This document shows, piece by piece, positions 34,219-47,900 of a stretch of DNA of 64,000 nucleotides. The stretch is from Petrosia ficiformis (Eukaryota; Porifera; Demospongiae; Haplosclerida; Petrosiidae): assembly GCA_947044365.1 (NCBI GenBank), contig OX345642.1:1744598-1808597 (forward strand), in the 5' to 3' direction. The notes under the pieces were generated by a model that was given only the letters and a program-made list of their open reading frames with translations, was not told where the DNA came from and did not search any database. Made by a program: the position numbers and the translations under genes. Each line of letters begins with the position of its first letter. Position 1 is the stretch's first letter.

Positions 34219-36594
34219 ATGGCTGGTCTTCAGAGGCTCATATCTTCTCTGATGCCATCAAAAACAGTTTATAAAGATATTTTGAAGAATTATTTTGGCT
34301 TACGTACTTCACTGAGACTGCAGTATGAGCAACTATCGTCTACTGCAATAGAAACAGAAGGTAGGTTGGCTCTTCTATTACTAATATTGATGTGAATACA
34401 TTGTAGATGATATTGATGATATATCAAGTACTCCACAGAGCTGTCCTGAATGGAGTTCTCAGTCACGAAGAACAGGAGTAATAGCTTTGAAACTTGGAAT
34501 GTCTCAATTGTGGGATAAAAATGGACAACGAATTCCTGTCACCCTATTACAGGTGGATCATCATGTATATAACAGAATTGTGTGATAATTACTGTTAATT
34601 TTGTCATTATAAAAGATTGTAGATAACCAAGTTGTAATGGTGAGAAGAAAGGAGAAAGAAGGCTATAACGCTTTACAAATTGGAGCTGTTAATCATTCGA
34701 AGATAAAAAGGGTATAACTCATACATACATATAATATTTGTACATTCATTTTCATAATATCCATAATCTATTGTACATGTTAAATAAAGTTGTCCGAGTG
34801 AGTTTATGGAATTAAAATTTCTAAAACAAATGTTAGCATAATATGTAATGTATTGTATGTACTATGTATGTATGTGTGTTGAATGTATATATGTATGTAT
34901 GTATGTATGTGTATAGTATATGTGTATGTGTATGGTATATATGTATGCATTGTGTATATGTATGTATGTATGTATGCATGTATGTATGCACGTGTGTATA
35001 TATGTATGTATGTGTGTATGTATGTATGTATGTGTGTAGTATGAATGTACGTATATATGTATGTATGTGTGTAGTATGAATGTATATAATATGTATGTAT
35101 GTGTGTATGTATGTATTTATGTATGTATATGTAATATGTATGCATGTATGTAATAATACATACATACAGTATTGTTCATTCATATATACATAATTATTGA
35201 CTTGTTCTTCTCGCATAGATAATAAAACCTATATTAGGTCAATTCTATAAGTCTGATGTGACTCCAAAGCGATTTTTACAAGAATTCAGAGTTACTGAAG
35301 ATGCTATTCTCCCAGTTGGTACACACTTGTATGCTTCTCATTTTGTTCCAGGGCAATACGTAGATGTCACATCTAAGACGTTAGTGTATAGAATTCAGGA
35401 ATTGTCAATATTTCTTTTTTATTATATTTTAGAATTGGCAAAGGATTTCAAGGAGTAATGAAACGTCATGGAATGAAAGGACAGCCTGCTTCACATGGAG
35501 TCACCAAGACTCATCGTAAAATGGGAGCCACGGGTGGGGGACAGGTGAGTGCCTCTTATTTGGTCAGTCATTTCATTAATTATTAAATTACCCAAGGATC
35601 CAGGTCGTATATGGCCAGGTAAGAGAATGCCTGGGAGAATGGGAGGGAAGACTACTAACACACTGAATCTGAAGGTAAGTCAGTTGTTGATTCAAGTGTC
35701 TTCAATGTATTATGTGTTTACAAACATCAACCATTTGGAGGAACATAAATTAAATGAAATGGTTGCATTTAAACTACTGTATGCGGGGAAAATTGCATGA
35801 AGGAAATATTTTGCAAATTTGGCGAAACTAATGTTGTTTGTGAAAATAAAAATAGCGAATTTATGAATTGATATAAACATGGGCGGAATACAGTAATTAG
35901 CAATTTGTGAATATTTAAATTCCATGAACATTCCAAAATTTGTTTGCAAAAATATTCCTTTGCGTAGTTTTCCCGGCATACGGTATTTTGTTATTTGTAT
36001 AGGAAGCCAATGAGCTTCTTGGATACCAAATTTCAGTGGCTTCCTGTACAAAATGGATGAATAGTAGTCTCGTTCTCAGACTGCCACGCCCTATGGGTGA
36101 AGACAGTCTGGAACAGTTGCTTCAAATTCTTGGTCCAAGGTGTAAAACGTCTTTTCCACTTAAAAAGGACATTCGTTGTAAAGAATGTACTTTTTGAGTG
36201 GAAAAGATGTTTGACGCTTGGACCAAGAGGTTGAAACAACTGTTCCAGACTGTCTTTCGCCCGTAGGGTCTGGCGTTCTGGGAATGAGACTAATGAATAG
36301 CAAACATTTTAAAAGCTGATTGAAAATGTCTTCCACACTATAAACACCATCAAATGTTATATATTTCAGATATATCGAATCAATCATCAGTTTAATGTGA
36401 TCTATGTTAATGGATGTGTACCAGGTCACAAAAACACTCCTGTCAGAATCACTGATGCAAGAAGAAGACCACACAAAACTGCTCCCCCATTCCCCACCTA
36501 TTTTCCTGACTATATCATTCCGTTCGTAGAGGAGACGTATGCTGAAGAGATACACAAACCAAACGATATGACAATTCAATTTTCTGTCCAATAA
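34219..36594 (+). CDS. MRPL3: Mitochondrial ribosomal protein L3 (uL3m), 7 exons
   Basis: Large-subunit mitoribosomal protein of the L3 family. Exons 34219-34360, 34407-34552, 34616-34711, 35219-35379, 35433-35544, 35597-35674 and 36370-36594 encode about 319 residues. The N-terminus ([15 protein letters not shown]) is basic and hydrophobic as expected for a mitochondrial targeting sequence. L3 signatures: [92 protein letters not shown] and [17 protein letters not shown]. The W-finger/GQ region that reaches the peptidyl-transferase centre is conserved. The C-terminal tail ([20 protein letters not shown]) is typical of the mitochondrial form. An upstream in-frame GTG is not used in this model. 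The stop TAA (36592-36594) overlaps an AATAAA poly(A) signal. Confidence 0.95.
34855..35165. repeat. (GTAT)n-type microsatellite in MRPL3 intron 3
   Basis: Imperfect GTAT/GTGT repeat, about 300 bp, ending about 50 bp before exon 4. Repeat-coded ORFs occur on both strands. Confidence 0.9.
35775..35985. mobile_element. MITE with TACYGTATGC termini
   Basis: TACTGTATGCGGGGAAAATT at the left end is the inverted counterpart of AGTTTTCCCGGCATACGGTA at the right. Similarity runs about 50 bp inward (GGAAATATTTTGCAAATTTG against CAAATTTGTTTGCAAAAATATTCC in parts). The terminal TA could be a Tc1/mariner-type duplication. It lies in intron 6 of MRPL3. Confidence 0.75.
36065..36292. mobile_element. Fold-back element, TAGTCTC/CCACGCCCTA family (complete copy)
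   Basis: Nearly the whole 228 bp is one imperfect palindrome: TAGTCTCGTTCTCAGACTGC at the left, GTTCTGGGAATGAGACTA at the right. Inner parts GGACATTCGTTGTAAAGAAT and TTTTTGAGTGGAAAAGATG face CATCTTTTCCACT-like sequence. The RNA from MRPL3 intron 6 would form a stem of about 110 bp. Confidence 0.85.
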
Positions 36595-36742
36595 AACATT
36601 AAAAAATAAATATTAAAAAATCATATTCTACATATATTATATGAACAATAAAAAATAAATTATTAAAATATTTACAAGTTGAGACGAGAGTTTATTAATG
36701 TACTGTGCATGGACTTGGGAGGTGATAGTTATAAAAATTAAT
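36595..36742. other. 148-bp tail-to-tail spacer, MRPL3 / CAP-Gly gene
   Basis: Contains AATAAA-type signals for the plus strand (first one overlapping the MRPL3 stop, another near 36605) and TTTATT strings readable as AATAAA on the minus strand (near 36692). The two 3' ends probably overlap. Confidence 0.6.
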
Positions 36743-39700
36743 TCAAGCTACTCTTAGTGGTGTTGTCTTCTTGTGTATACCAGGATTATTATATGGACTG
36801 GTCCGTGTATTGGTTTGTAATGGCTTGTAAATAACACTCTAAAGAATGAAAGATAAGTATGTATACTTTATGTTTGAAAGGTCAGTTGTTCACTTTCATA
36901 TTTAGTCATTAGTTTTGTGATTAACAATTATATTTTATAAAATGATAAAGAAATCAAAGTTGATACATTTCAACATAATTCCTTCAGTGTACTTAGGTGG
37001 ATAATTATGTGAAGAGTTCTAACAACATCCATCCTTCATTAGATCTTTCTCATTGGTTAAGTAAGTAGACAATTACATTATTTGGTTGACTCAAGGCTTG
37101 ATCATGAATCTCACATTTCTAATTATAACACTGAGTCTGATCCAGTCAACTAATTACAGTGAGACTACATCCAATAGTAAATGCATGTACATACAGTACA
37201 CAGATACAATATATGTTCTTTGTCATTAATCATTGATCCTATGTGACACTTTATATAAGGAGGTACGAGTTGGATCTGTCCGGTTTTCAAGGAACAGTGA
37301 AGACATATATAATATAATAATAATTAGAACATATAATTAACACATGTACTACATACTGATACATATACAAGAATAAAAAAAAATATTTTCCAAAAAATGA
37401 AAGAAAATGTATGGATATCAAAACCAAAAAAGCACAGGAACAAGATTGGGATGGTACCTTAGCAGCAAAATTAAAATAACCACTTCCATATAACAACCTT
37501 ACATAAGTATAGCTATTGACATACATAATATAAGAACATATAATTAACACATGTACTACATACTGATACGTATACAAGAATATATGATTAGATGTACATA
37601 CATTTACAAACAGTTTATATACATGTACCTTGTTTGGCATTACGGCAATGACACTTGTAATGCGTACCATTCTTCCATGGTTAGGAGGACAGGTGAAATA
37701 TCTCTTTCCTTTGTATAAACCGTCATTATTACCCACTAGATAAGAGATAAAACGAGTATAGAAAGAACATGTAGGGATATCATAATGAAAACAAAGTATG
37801 CAGTGATGATATGTGGTATCTTAGCAACAAACTAAATCTACTGTAATTAGGTAATTGGATGACAGTAGTACTTATTACTGAGTACGACCTCTTTAGTGTA
37901 CATGTACATGTATTGTTGATTAAACTATAACTAGAAGCTAGTGTTGTTTTAGTTAACCCCTTTTAGTAAGGCATTATGACTTTTAGTTAACTAAACTATA
38001 ACTAAATTACAGGTCTACTCCAATAACTAAAATGAAAATTGGTCAATATTGGGCACTTTTAGTTAGTTAACTATAACTATAACTAAAATTGTGACATACT
38101 ATAGCTATAACTAAGTGGTCATTACTGTCAAACTAAAACAACACTACTAGAAGCCATATCTCAGTGTTCTGAATGTTGAATGTACCATTAGTGATGTGTG
38201 TGTGTGTGTGTGTAACGTGTGTGTGTGTGCTTACGACTTGCCTGGTTCATCCAATTTGACTCCGACATATATCCTATTATCAATATACTCACTGTCTATT
38301 TTACCAATATACTTCACAACTCCAGTTAGTTTTTGAGGCTCCAAATCATACACTACATGTATGGATATTGGATAGATACATCAAAAGATAGATAGATAGA
38401 GATAAAACATTACACATGAGTAATAATTTCGTGTCAGTGTATGCAAAAATGGGGACTGTTGGATCAAAATTAATTGATCTACTATTTGTCTATTATTTAA
38501 TGACACTTAAGTATCCAAGCACAGTAATTATTCAGGTACTGTACCATATTTGGTTATATTCATTTATCAAATAGTCGTACAGTGAGTGTTTAAAAAGAAG
38601 CACAATTTGTACATTCAAAGTTCCCTTTTTGGATTCATGGGGTAGGGAACTAACTTGATTTTTTAACTTGAATCAGAATTCTCTGCCCTAATTTTATTTG
38701 TTGAGATAATTGATATTCTCTAGTATCAGTTTCCAGTCTAAGTGCAGCTAATCTCATCTCTCCACTAGTAATGTTAGCAAATTCATTCTGCTGTTTTCCT
38801 GGCGATCTGAAAGTGAAAAGACAGATATGATCTGTTGTGTAATTTGAAAGAGCGAGAAGGAAATACATGTACATGTAACTGTGTATCTACTAAAACTCAT
38901 TCATGTTCACCATGACCTCAGAAAAATGTTCATAACTTTAATTTAGAATGGCCTTTCTGTTCTTTTTGTGTATGTCAAATTTCAATCCATTATTTCATTA
39001 TTGAGTTACAGTATAATCATGTATTAATCTTATGACATTTAACTATACACTATATTACATATAAAACCATCACATCATAATTTTTGAGGGTCATCGTGGA
39101 ATTTACCTACATGTACATGTAGTATCCCATTATCACTTCAATTACATACCAAATAAACATTCTGATACTAGCTTAGGTAAGAGTAGTACACAGTTGGGCA
39201 TTATGAGTTTAGTTATATGACATTTCGAATGTATGTATTGATTTGGGAACTTTAAATTAGCTTTGGGTGGGTCAGATACAGCATGTGACATTTAGGGGTG
39301 TCATAATGCTCTCCTCGATAGAGTAAATCTGAAGCAATAAACATTTCATTATCAAAATTTGTCCGTGGGCCTCCAAAGTGGAAAGCCCACTCCATTTAGC
39401 CACCAATATTGTACTGTATGTTCTATGTTCAGTACATATATCCTGAAGACTTCCATAATATTGTCACTCACCTGTTGATTGTACATAGTTTACATCGACA
39501 GTCAACACCTGATGTGTGAGGTAGTACACTGGAATCTATTTGTCTGTAGTATCTTTTTATTTCGTGTTTAGTGGGAACTGAAAAATCAGATTTTTGGCTT
39601 CGAATAGGAGGTAAGCGAGGCACTGTACGAGCCTGTATGTATGTATGCATGTATGTACAAATGTATGTATGTACAAATGTGTGTATGTATGTATGTATGT

Positions 39701-39775
39701 ATGTATGTATGTATGTATGTATGTATATATGTATTTATGTATGTATGTACAAGTGTATGTATGTATGTATGTATG

Positions 39776-39809
<34 letters not shown>

Positions 39810-39905
39810 TATACATGTATGTATCTATGTATGTATGTACAAATGTATGTATGTATGTATGTATGTATGTATGTATGTATTTATGTATGTATGTATGTAT
39901 GTATG

Positions 39906-39939
<34 letters not shown>

Positions 39940-41931
39940 TGTATGTATGTATGTATGTATGTATGTATGTATGTATGTATGTATGTATGTATGTATGTAT
40001 GTATGTATGTATGTATGTATGCATCTATGTATGTATGTACATGTATGTATGATGTATAACTGTGTGATGTGTGTACATGTGTATGTATGTATGTATGTAT
40101 CTATGTATGCGTATTTATATTATGTACATGTATGTACATGTATTATTGTATTCATACACTTCACCTTTATATGAGTCTTTTTTCTTGGGCTACTAGAGGT
40201 GATTGCAGGAGGATTAGGAACAGCATTACCTCTAGTCATAACAATCTGATGAGTTCTTAAAGGAGATTCATAAGACACTGAGAGGGGGTCCTCTGTTGCT
40301 TGAAACTCTAAAATCTCTTCTAGTGGTATAATTGGTGCACTGATGGGTCTCTCTGTGTTCTCAGGTAGTTGTAAATGAGTCTTGTCAGGTGTTGTTGTGG
40401 CTAATTGTTGTTGATATGTTCTTGCAGTTTTTTCTAGTACATCAGCTAATATGATGGCTCTTCTATTATCTCTACTTTCAATTTCTGACATTTTGAGTCG
40501 TAACTGAAATCATAAAATGCAACATCACAATATTCTTACATGTTATAAATACATTATACATTCATCTTTAAATTATTTCATCAATTCTGCTGTTGTTCAT
40601 ATGAGAACATCATAAGTAATAGATAAAACATTGTTTGAACTGCATTATTATTATGAATTGTAGGACAAGAGGTATGGTCGACACATTAATACAGGCTATT
40701 AGCACTGCTGAAATGAGTGCTGTATTGCTGTTGAGACCATACCTCAAGTAATGTAACGGGATTTATTGTGTGCTAGACAGGCCATATTCTATCTCTATCC
40801 AGAACCATTAATACAGGCTATTAGCACTGCTGAAATGAGTGCTGTATTGTTGTTGAGACCACACCTCAAGTACTGTAATAGTAAATGTAGAGATTTATTG
40901 CATGTTAGACAAGGCATGTTCTATCTCTGTACAGAACCCACTACACAAATATTTAATACAAACTTCGTATATTTTATAGTATGTGTACAGTACAGTGTAC
41001 TAGTGTGGACTATAACTAATAAAATCTTGTGTAGAAAGACATTATGAATGAAGCTATAAATACAGGTCTAGAGTAGAACCTCTGATAAAGGGTACTCTGA
41101 ATGAAGGGTGCCTCCATACTAGGGACACTTGTCTTTGTCCCAATACAATACATTTGTGTATTAAATGACATCGAAATATACATGTAGGACACTTCCATTT
41201 AAAAGACACTTCCATTTAAAAGACACTTCCATTTAAAAGACACTTCCATTTAAAGGACACTTCCATTTAAAAGACACTTCCATTTAAAGGACACTTCCAT
41301 TTAAAAGACACTTCCATTTAAAGGACACTTCCATTTAAAAGACACTTCCATTTAAAGGACACTTCCAGGTGTACTTTATAGAGTAGCTGTATTGCACAAT
41401 AGCAATAACAAAATAAGAAATTGGCTGGTAGTGACACTAAGAGACATATTTAGTTAAAATAACTTCAGTAAGCTATACCTAAAAGTTGTTATTATTATAT
41501 TTACAGTACCTCTTGTATCTCCTTTTTTTTTCTTTCAACCATGGCTGTTTTGGTGGTCAAAAATGACTTGAGGGTCTTTATTTCACATTCAGCATTCTTT
41601 AGTTTCTCGTTCACTTGACTTAACTTAGTCACTTCTTTTTCTAGTTCCTAAGATTACATGTTATTAGTATAGAGTGTATTAGTTTTATAATACACATGTA
41701 TATATCATCAGGGTTTGATACAGTGACACTGTACTGTAAGTGGATTGGAGTATCAAACAACCCAGGGTATGGATAATGATAATATACAATAATGTCATAG
41801 TCATATGTATGTATGTATGTATGTACATGTATGTATGTATGTATGTATGTATGTATGTATGTACATGTATGTATGTATGTATGTATGTATGTATGTATGT
41901 ATGTATGTATGTATGTATGTATGTATGTATG

Positions 41932-41962
<31 letters not shown>

Positions 41963-44900
41963 TGTATGTATGTATGTACATATGTATTTATGTATGCATG
42001 TATTTATGTATGTATGTATGTATGTTTGTATGTATGTATGTGTGTATGTACGTATGTACATGTATGTATGTATGTATGTATGTATGTATGTATATACATA
42101 TATATGTATGTATGTATGTATATATACATGTATATGTATGTATCTATGTATGTATGTACATATGTACATATATGTACATATGTATGTATGTACTGTAAGT
42201 ATGTATATGTACAGTATGTACAGTATACTGTACACATAATTACATTACATACTATATAATAATTATTATATACACATAGTTATATAGTGTGTATTGTTTT
42301 CTTACATTATTTTTTTCTCTAGCTATCTTCAGATTTTTCCTAGCTTGTTGCAGTAATCCCGTCTTCTCTTCCAAACTGGTTTGAGTGACAGTGTGTTCAT
42401 TCACCATGGCTGACAATCTAGTTTCCAATGATGGCATATGTTGTTGAAGTTCTTTTACTCTGCCCTGTTCATTAGTCAAATTGTATTGCAGGTTGTTTAT
42501 GCTTGACTCTCTTGCATCAATAACACCATGTGCATTCTTTGGAGTGTAAAATAAATATCATAGTACATTAATGCGTCTATACATGTACATGTACATGTAT
42601 ATACATGTACATATATATATGCATATGTCAGGGTAGGAAATAAGTCTGCAGTGTGTATATTGCACTATACAGGGGCAGATCCAGGAGGTCCAGGGGGTCC
42701 TGAGATGCATTTGAACTAGGGCTGGGACGATTAATCAATCGATATTGAAAATCCTTCTGATTATCGATTATAAGTCTGTGATATCGATTATGCTAATTAT
42801 TCCAGAAGACATACTTTTCATGCATGTGACAGCAAATAATGTACAATATGGAAGTGATAGGAAGTCTTTTTGATCATCAAATGGGAGGAGTTTCTTGTAT
42901 TAATTGACTCAATTGGCCTAATTATTTCTGCTGATTTTAATCGATTATCAATCGACTTGAAGTTAGTGATAATCGATTTCAGAATCTCAGCCGTTTCGCA
43001 GCCCTAATTTGAATCCCCTTTTCTACTTGTTAATGAGATTCATAGCTACTTGAAAGCACACTTAAAATATTGGCCACTATAACATGTGCAATACATCCTA
43101 AAGCCTATATTGCCAATGATGTTAAATGCGGTATCATGATATTTGATATATTGGCCAGCACTGATTATAAATGAATGTATGTATATATGATGTACTAATG
43201 TTTTATTAACCTTCAATTCATCAATTATTGCATCAGCTTGTAGCTTGAGATCACTAATCTTCTGTTCCTTGCCTGCCAAAGTGTTCTCTCTATCATAAAC
43301 CATCTGCTTTGTATGTTCAAGCTCATAATGAGCATGTGAGAGCTGTTCTTCAATAGCAGTTACTTCAGCCACTAAAAAATTATATATACATTCAAAGTAA
43401 TTATATTATTCTATTACACGTCTGTCTGATTTGTGTTGTTTTAGTACGACAATAATGATCACTTGTAGTTGTATTGTATAGTTATAATAATCTTATGACT
43501 AATTTCTCTTGTAGTTTAGTTATAGTTTAATAACAATAACTTACTAAAAGGGTTTTAGTTTTAGTTATCTAGTGTCGATTATTGGCCAATTTTCATTTTA
43601 GTTAGCTATAGTTATTACAATAGACTTGTAATTTAGATAACTAAAAGTCACTATTTACTAAAAGGGTTTTAGTTTTAGTTATCTAGTGTCGATTATTGGC
43701 CAATTTTGATTTTAGTTAGCTATAGTTATTACAATAGACTTGTAATTTAGATAACTAAAAGTCACTATTTACTAAAAGGGTTTTAGTTTTAGTTATCTAG
43801 TGTCGATTATTGGCCAATTTTCATTTTAGTTAGCTATAGTTATTACAATAGACTTGTAATTTAGATAACTAAAAGTCACTACTTACTAAAAGGGTTTTAG
43901 TTTTAGTTATCTAGTGTCGATTATTGGCCAATTTTGATTTTAGTTAGCTATAGTTATTACAATAGACTTGTAATTTAGATAACTAAAAGTCACTACTTAC
44001 TAAAAGGGTTTTAGTTTTAGTTATCTAGTGTCGATTATTGGCCAATTTTGATTTTAGTTAGCTATAGTTATTACAATAGACTTGTACATGTAATTTAGTT
44101 ATAGTTTAGTTAACTAAATGTCACAATGCCTTACTAAAAGGGGTTTTAGTTATAGTTAACTAACGAGAAGTGTATATTATTGGCCAATTTTCAATTATTG
44201 TTATTACAATAGACTTGTAATTTAGATAACTAAAAATCCCAATAAATTACTAAGGGGTTTTACCTAATACAACACTAATCCATTTCCTGACTAACATACA
44301 TGTACACATACATGTACATGTACACATACATGTACATGTACTCTTAATTCATGATTTTTGGGTAGAGTAATACATGTAGTCATGTACATGTAGTTACCTT
44401 TTGCAGTGAGTTCAAAAATAAATTGATCTTTTTCAGAAATTACTGCTTGAAGCTGATTTATTTCTGTTTCTCTAATAAGAAGCTGTGAAGATTATACATG
44501 TACAAGATTGTTCATTCACGATGACCTCATACATACATGTACATGTACATTATGATGACTGTATCTATAGTTTAATGTCATAACATATATATTATACACA
44601 TACAAGTCTGTTCATTCATGATGACCTCATACATACATGTACTGTATGATGTACATGTAGATTATGATGACTGTATCTATAGTTTAATGTCATAACATAT
44701 ATATTATACACATACAAGACTGTTCATTCATGATGACCTCATACATACATGTACATGTAGATTATGATGACTGTATCTATAGATTAATGTCATAACATAT
44801 ATATTATACACATACAAGATTGTTCATTCACGATGACCTCATACATACATGTACATGTAGATTATGATGACTGTATCTATAGTTTAATGTCATAACATAT

Positions 44901-47900
44901 ATATTATACACATACAAGATTGTTCATTCACGATGACCTCATACATACATGTACATGTAGATTATGATGACTGTATCTATAGTTTAATGTCATAACATAT
45001 ATATTATACACATACAAGTCTGTTCATTCACGATGACCTCATACATACATGTACATGTAGATTATGATGACTGTATCTATAGTTTAATGTCATAACATAT
45101 ATATTATACACATACAAGTCTGTTCATTCACGATGACCTCATACATACATGTACATGTACATGTACATTATGATGACTGTATCTATAGTTTAATGTCATA
45201 ACATATATATTATACACATACAAGTCTGTTCATTCATGATGACCTCATACATACATGTACATGTAGATTATGATGACTGTATCTATAGTTTAATGTCATA
45301 ACATATATATTATACACATACAAGTCTGTTCATTCACGATGACCTCATACATACATGTACATGTAGATTATGATGACTGTATCTATAGATTAATGTCATA
45401 ACATATATATTATACACATACAAGTCTGTTCTCATTCACGATGACCTCATACATACATGTACATGTAGATTATGATGACTGTATCTATAGATTAATGTCA
45501 TAACATATATATTATACACATACAAGTCTGTTCATTCACGATGACCTCATACATACATGTACATGTACATGTACATTATGATGACTGTATCTATAGTTTA
45601 ATGTCATAACATATATATTATACACATACAAGTCTGTTCATTCATGATGACCTCATACATACATGTACATGTAGATTATGATGACTGTATCTATAGTTTA
45701 ATGTCATAACATATATATTATACACATACAAGTCTGTTCATTCACGATGACCTCATACATACATGTACATGTAGATTATGATGACTGTATCTATAGATTA
45801 ATGTCATAACATATATATTATACACATACAAGTCTGTTCATTCATGATGACCTCATACATACATGTACATGTAGATTATGATGACTGTATCTATAGTTTA
45901 ATGTCATAACATATATATTATACACATACAAGTCTGTTCATTCACGATGACCTCATACATACATGTACATGTAGATTATGATGACTGTATCTATAGATTA
46001 ATGTCATAACATATATATTATACACATACAAGTCTGTTCATTCACGATGACCTCATACATACATGTACATGTAGATTATGATGACTGTATGTCTATAGTT
46101 TAATGTCATAACATATATATTATACACATACAAGATTGTTCATTCACGATGACCTCATACATACATGTACATGTAGATTATGATGACTGTATGTCTATAG
46201 TTTAATGTCACAATATTGATACATACTTGATAACAAAAGCATTCAAATTTGAGCACACACACTAATAATCTGTGTACTAAAACCACACTATCTATGCTGT
46301 AGCCACAACTAGGTCCATAATGGGATATACATGTAAATATTGTCTTCAAAGTTATTACAGTATTACTTGATAAATGGCACAACTAATCATCATTGCTAAG
46401 TTATAGATATATTTCTGAGGTCAGTGAATGATGTTGTATTATATACTCACATCATTGTTAGCTTCATCCAGTTGTCTCCCAGTTTCATCCAATTGAGTAG
46501 CTGTAGCTTCGAGTTCTTCATTAGCAATGGCTACCTGGTTCTCCATTTCTCTTGTCCTTGCTCTCTCTTGCTCTAGCTGAAGGTTCAGATCATCAATCTG
46601 AGAATAGGCCTGATTAATGAGGGCTGCTTCTTGGTCCCTATCAGGAAGACCATTTTTTTAACACAACAAATATAATATTATGCAAATTAATACAATTATA
46701 ATTACATTTCATATACATGTAGATCTGTTATTGCATTGCTCCATATTCTTAGTATGGTTTGTATGTGTGCCATTGGGAATACATTTTGAGCCAATTAACA
46801 AAGAGTTAATGCTGTTAGTGACAACATAATCATAATTAACTACGCCATCTAGCCTGAAGAGAGAACTGTACAGTGCCAAATAAGAAGCTCTTTGAGCCAA
46901 TGGTGCACCATTTGAGCTTATCAAAAACTACATGTACTTTTATTAAAACACAATCAATTTTCATGAATTCATATAAGCTCTGTTTCATCTCTACTTAAGA
47001 GAAATATTTATAGCAAGTGATTGTATACTATCAACCTCACCTTTCTTCAGTAATCCCAATATCTCTTCTAGTTTCTCCTGTGACCTTGTTTAACCAAAAC
47101 CATCCAACCTTACGACTACTAACCTGGACCCATTCAGACTGTACAAAAAAAATGAAGAAATAATATCGTCATCCATCCATTGAATATAATTATATTAGTA
47201 GTTTAGTTTATTTTTTTGTTGGCCATCCCTACATAGAGAGTACACTCTCATAACTAAAACCCTTTTTAATAAGGCATTTATGACTTTTGGGTACAGTTAT
47301 GCATGTACACTGTATGCTAATTAGTCAGTTTACATGTAACTACTAAAACTAAAACCTTTTTAGTAAGTCTAATATTATTACTAATTTGATAAACTGGTCA
47401 TACTATATTCAATATTGTAATACTAAAATTACACTAATATAATTAGACACTCGTCCATCCTTTTGTGTACATATTTGTGTTGTTTTAGTATGACAATAAT
47501 GGCCACTTTTAGTTATGGTATGTCTAGTTTCTCAAACGTTTAGTTTAGTTGTGGTTTAATTAACTACATAAATAATATTAGACTTATTAAAATTGTTTTA
47601 GTTTTAGTTAACTAACTAAAAGTTCCCATTATTGACCATTTTCATTTTAGTTAGTTATAGTTATTGCAATAGACTTGTAATTTGTCAGTTAACTAAAGTC
47701 ACAATGCCTTACTAAAAGGGTTTTAGTTATAGTCAACTAAAACAACACTGATATTATCCATTCATTTATCAGATCTGTTAGTCTATCCATGAATATAATA
47801 GCTTACATCAGATTCATCTTTAGCTCTATATACTCTCAAGATGACCTCTTTAGCTATAGGCTGGAATTCTTTATATACGACTTTTCCTTCTGGAAATTGT

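Noticed and set aside
34204..34221. Upstream start for MRPL3 at 34204
   Set aside because: It is GTG; the ATG at 34219 gives a normal mitochondrial leader.
40766..41047. 93-codon plus-strand ORF over the 40685-40935 duplication
   Set aside because: It lies in an intron of the minus-strand gene, has no recognisable domain, and is created by a tandem duplication.
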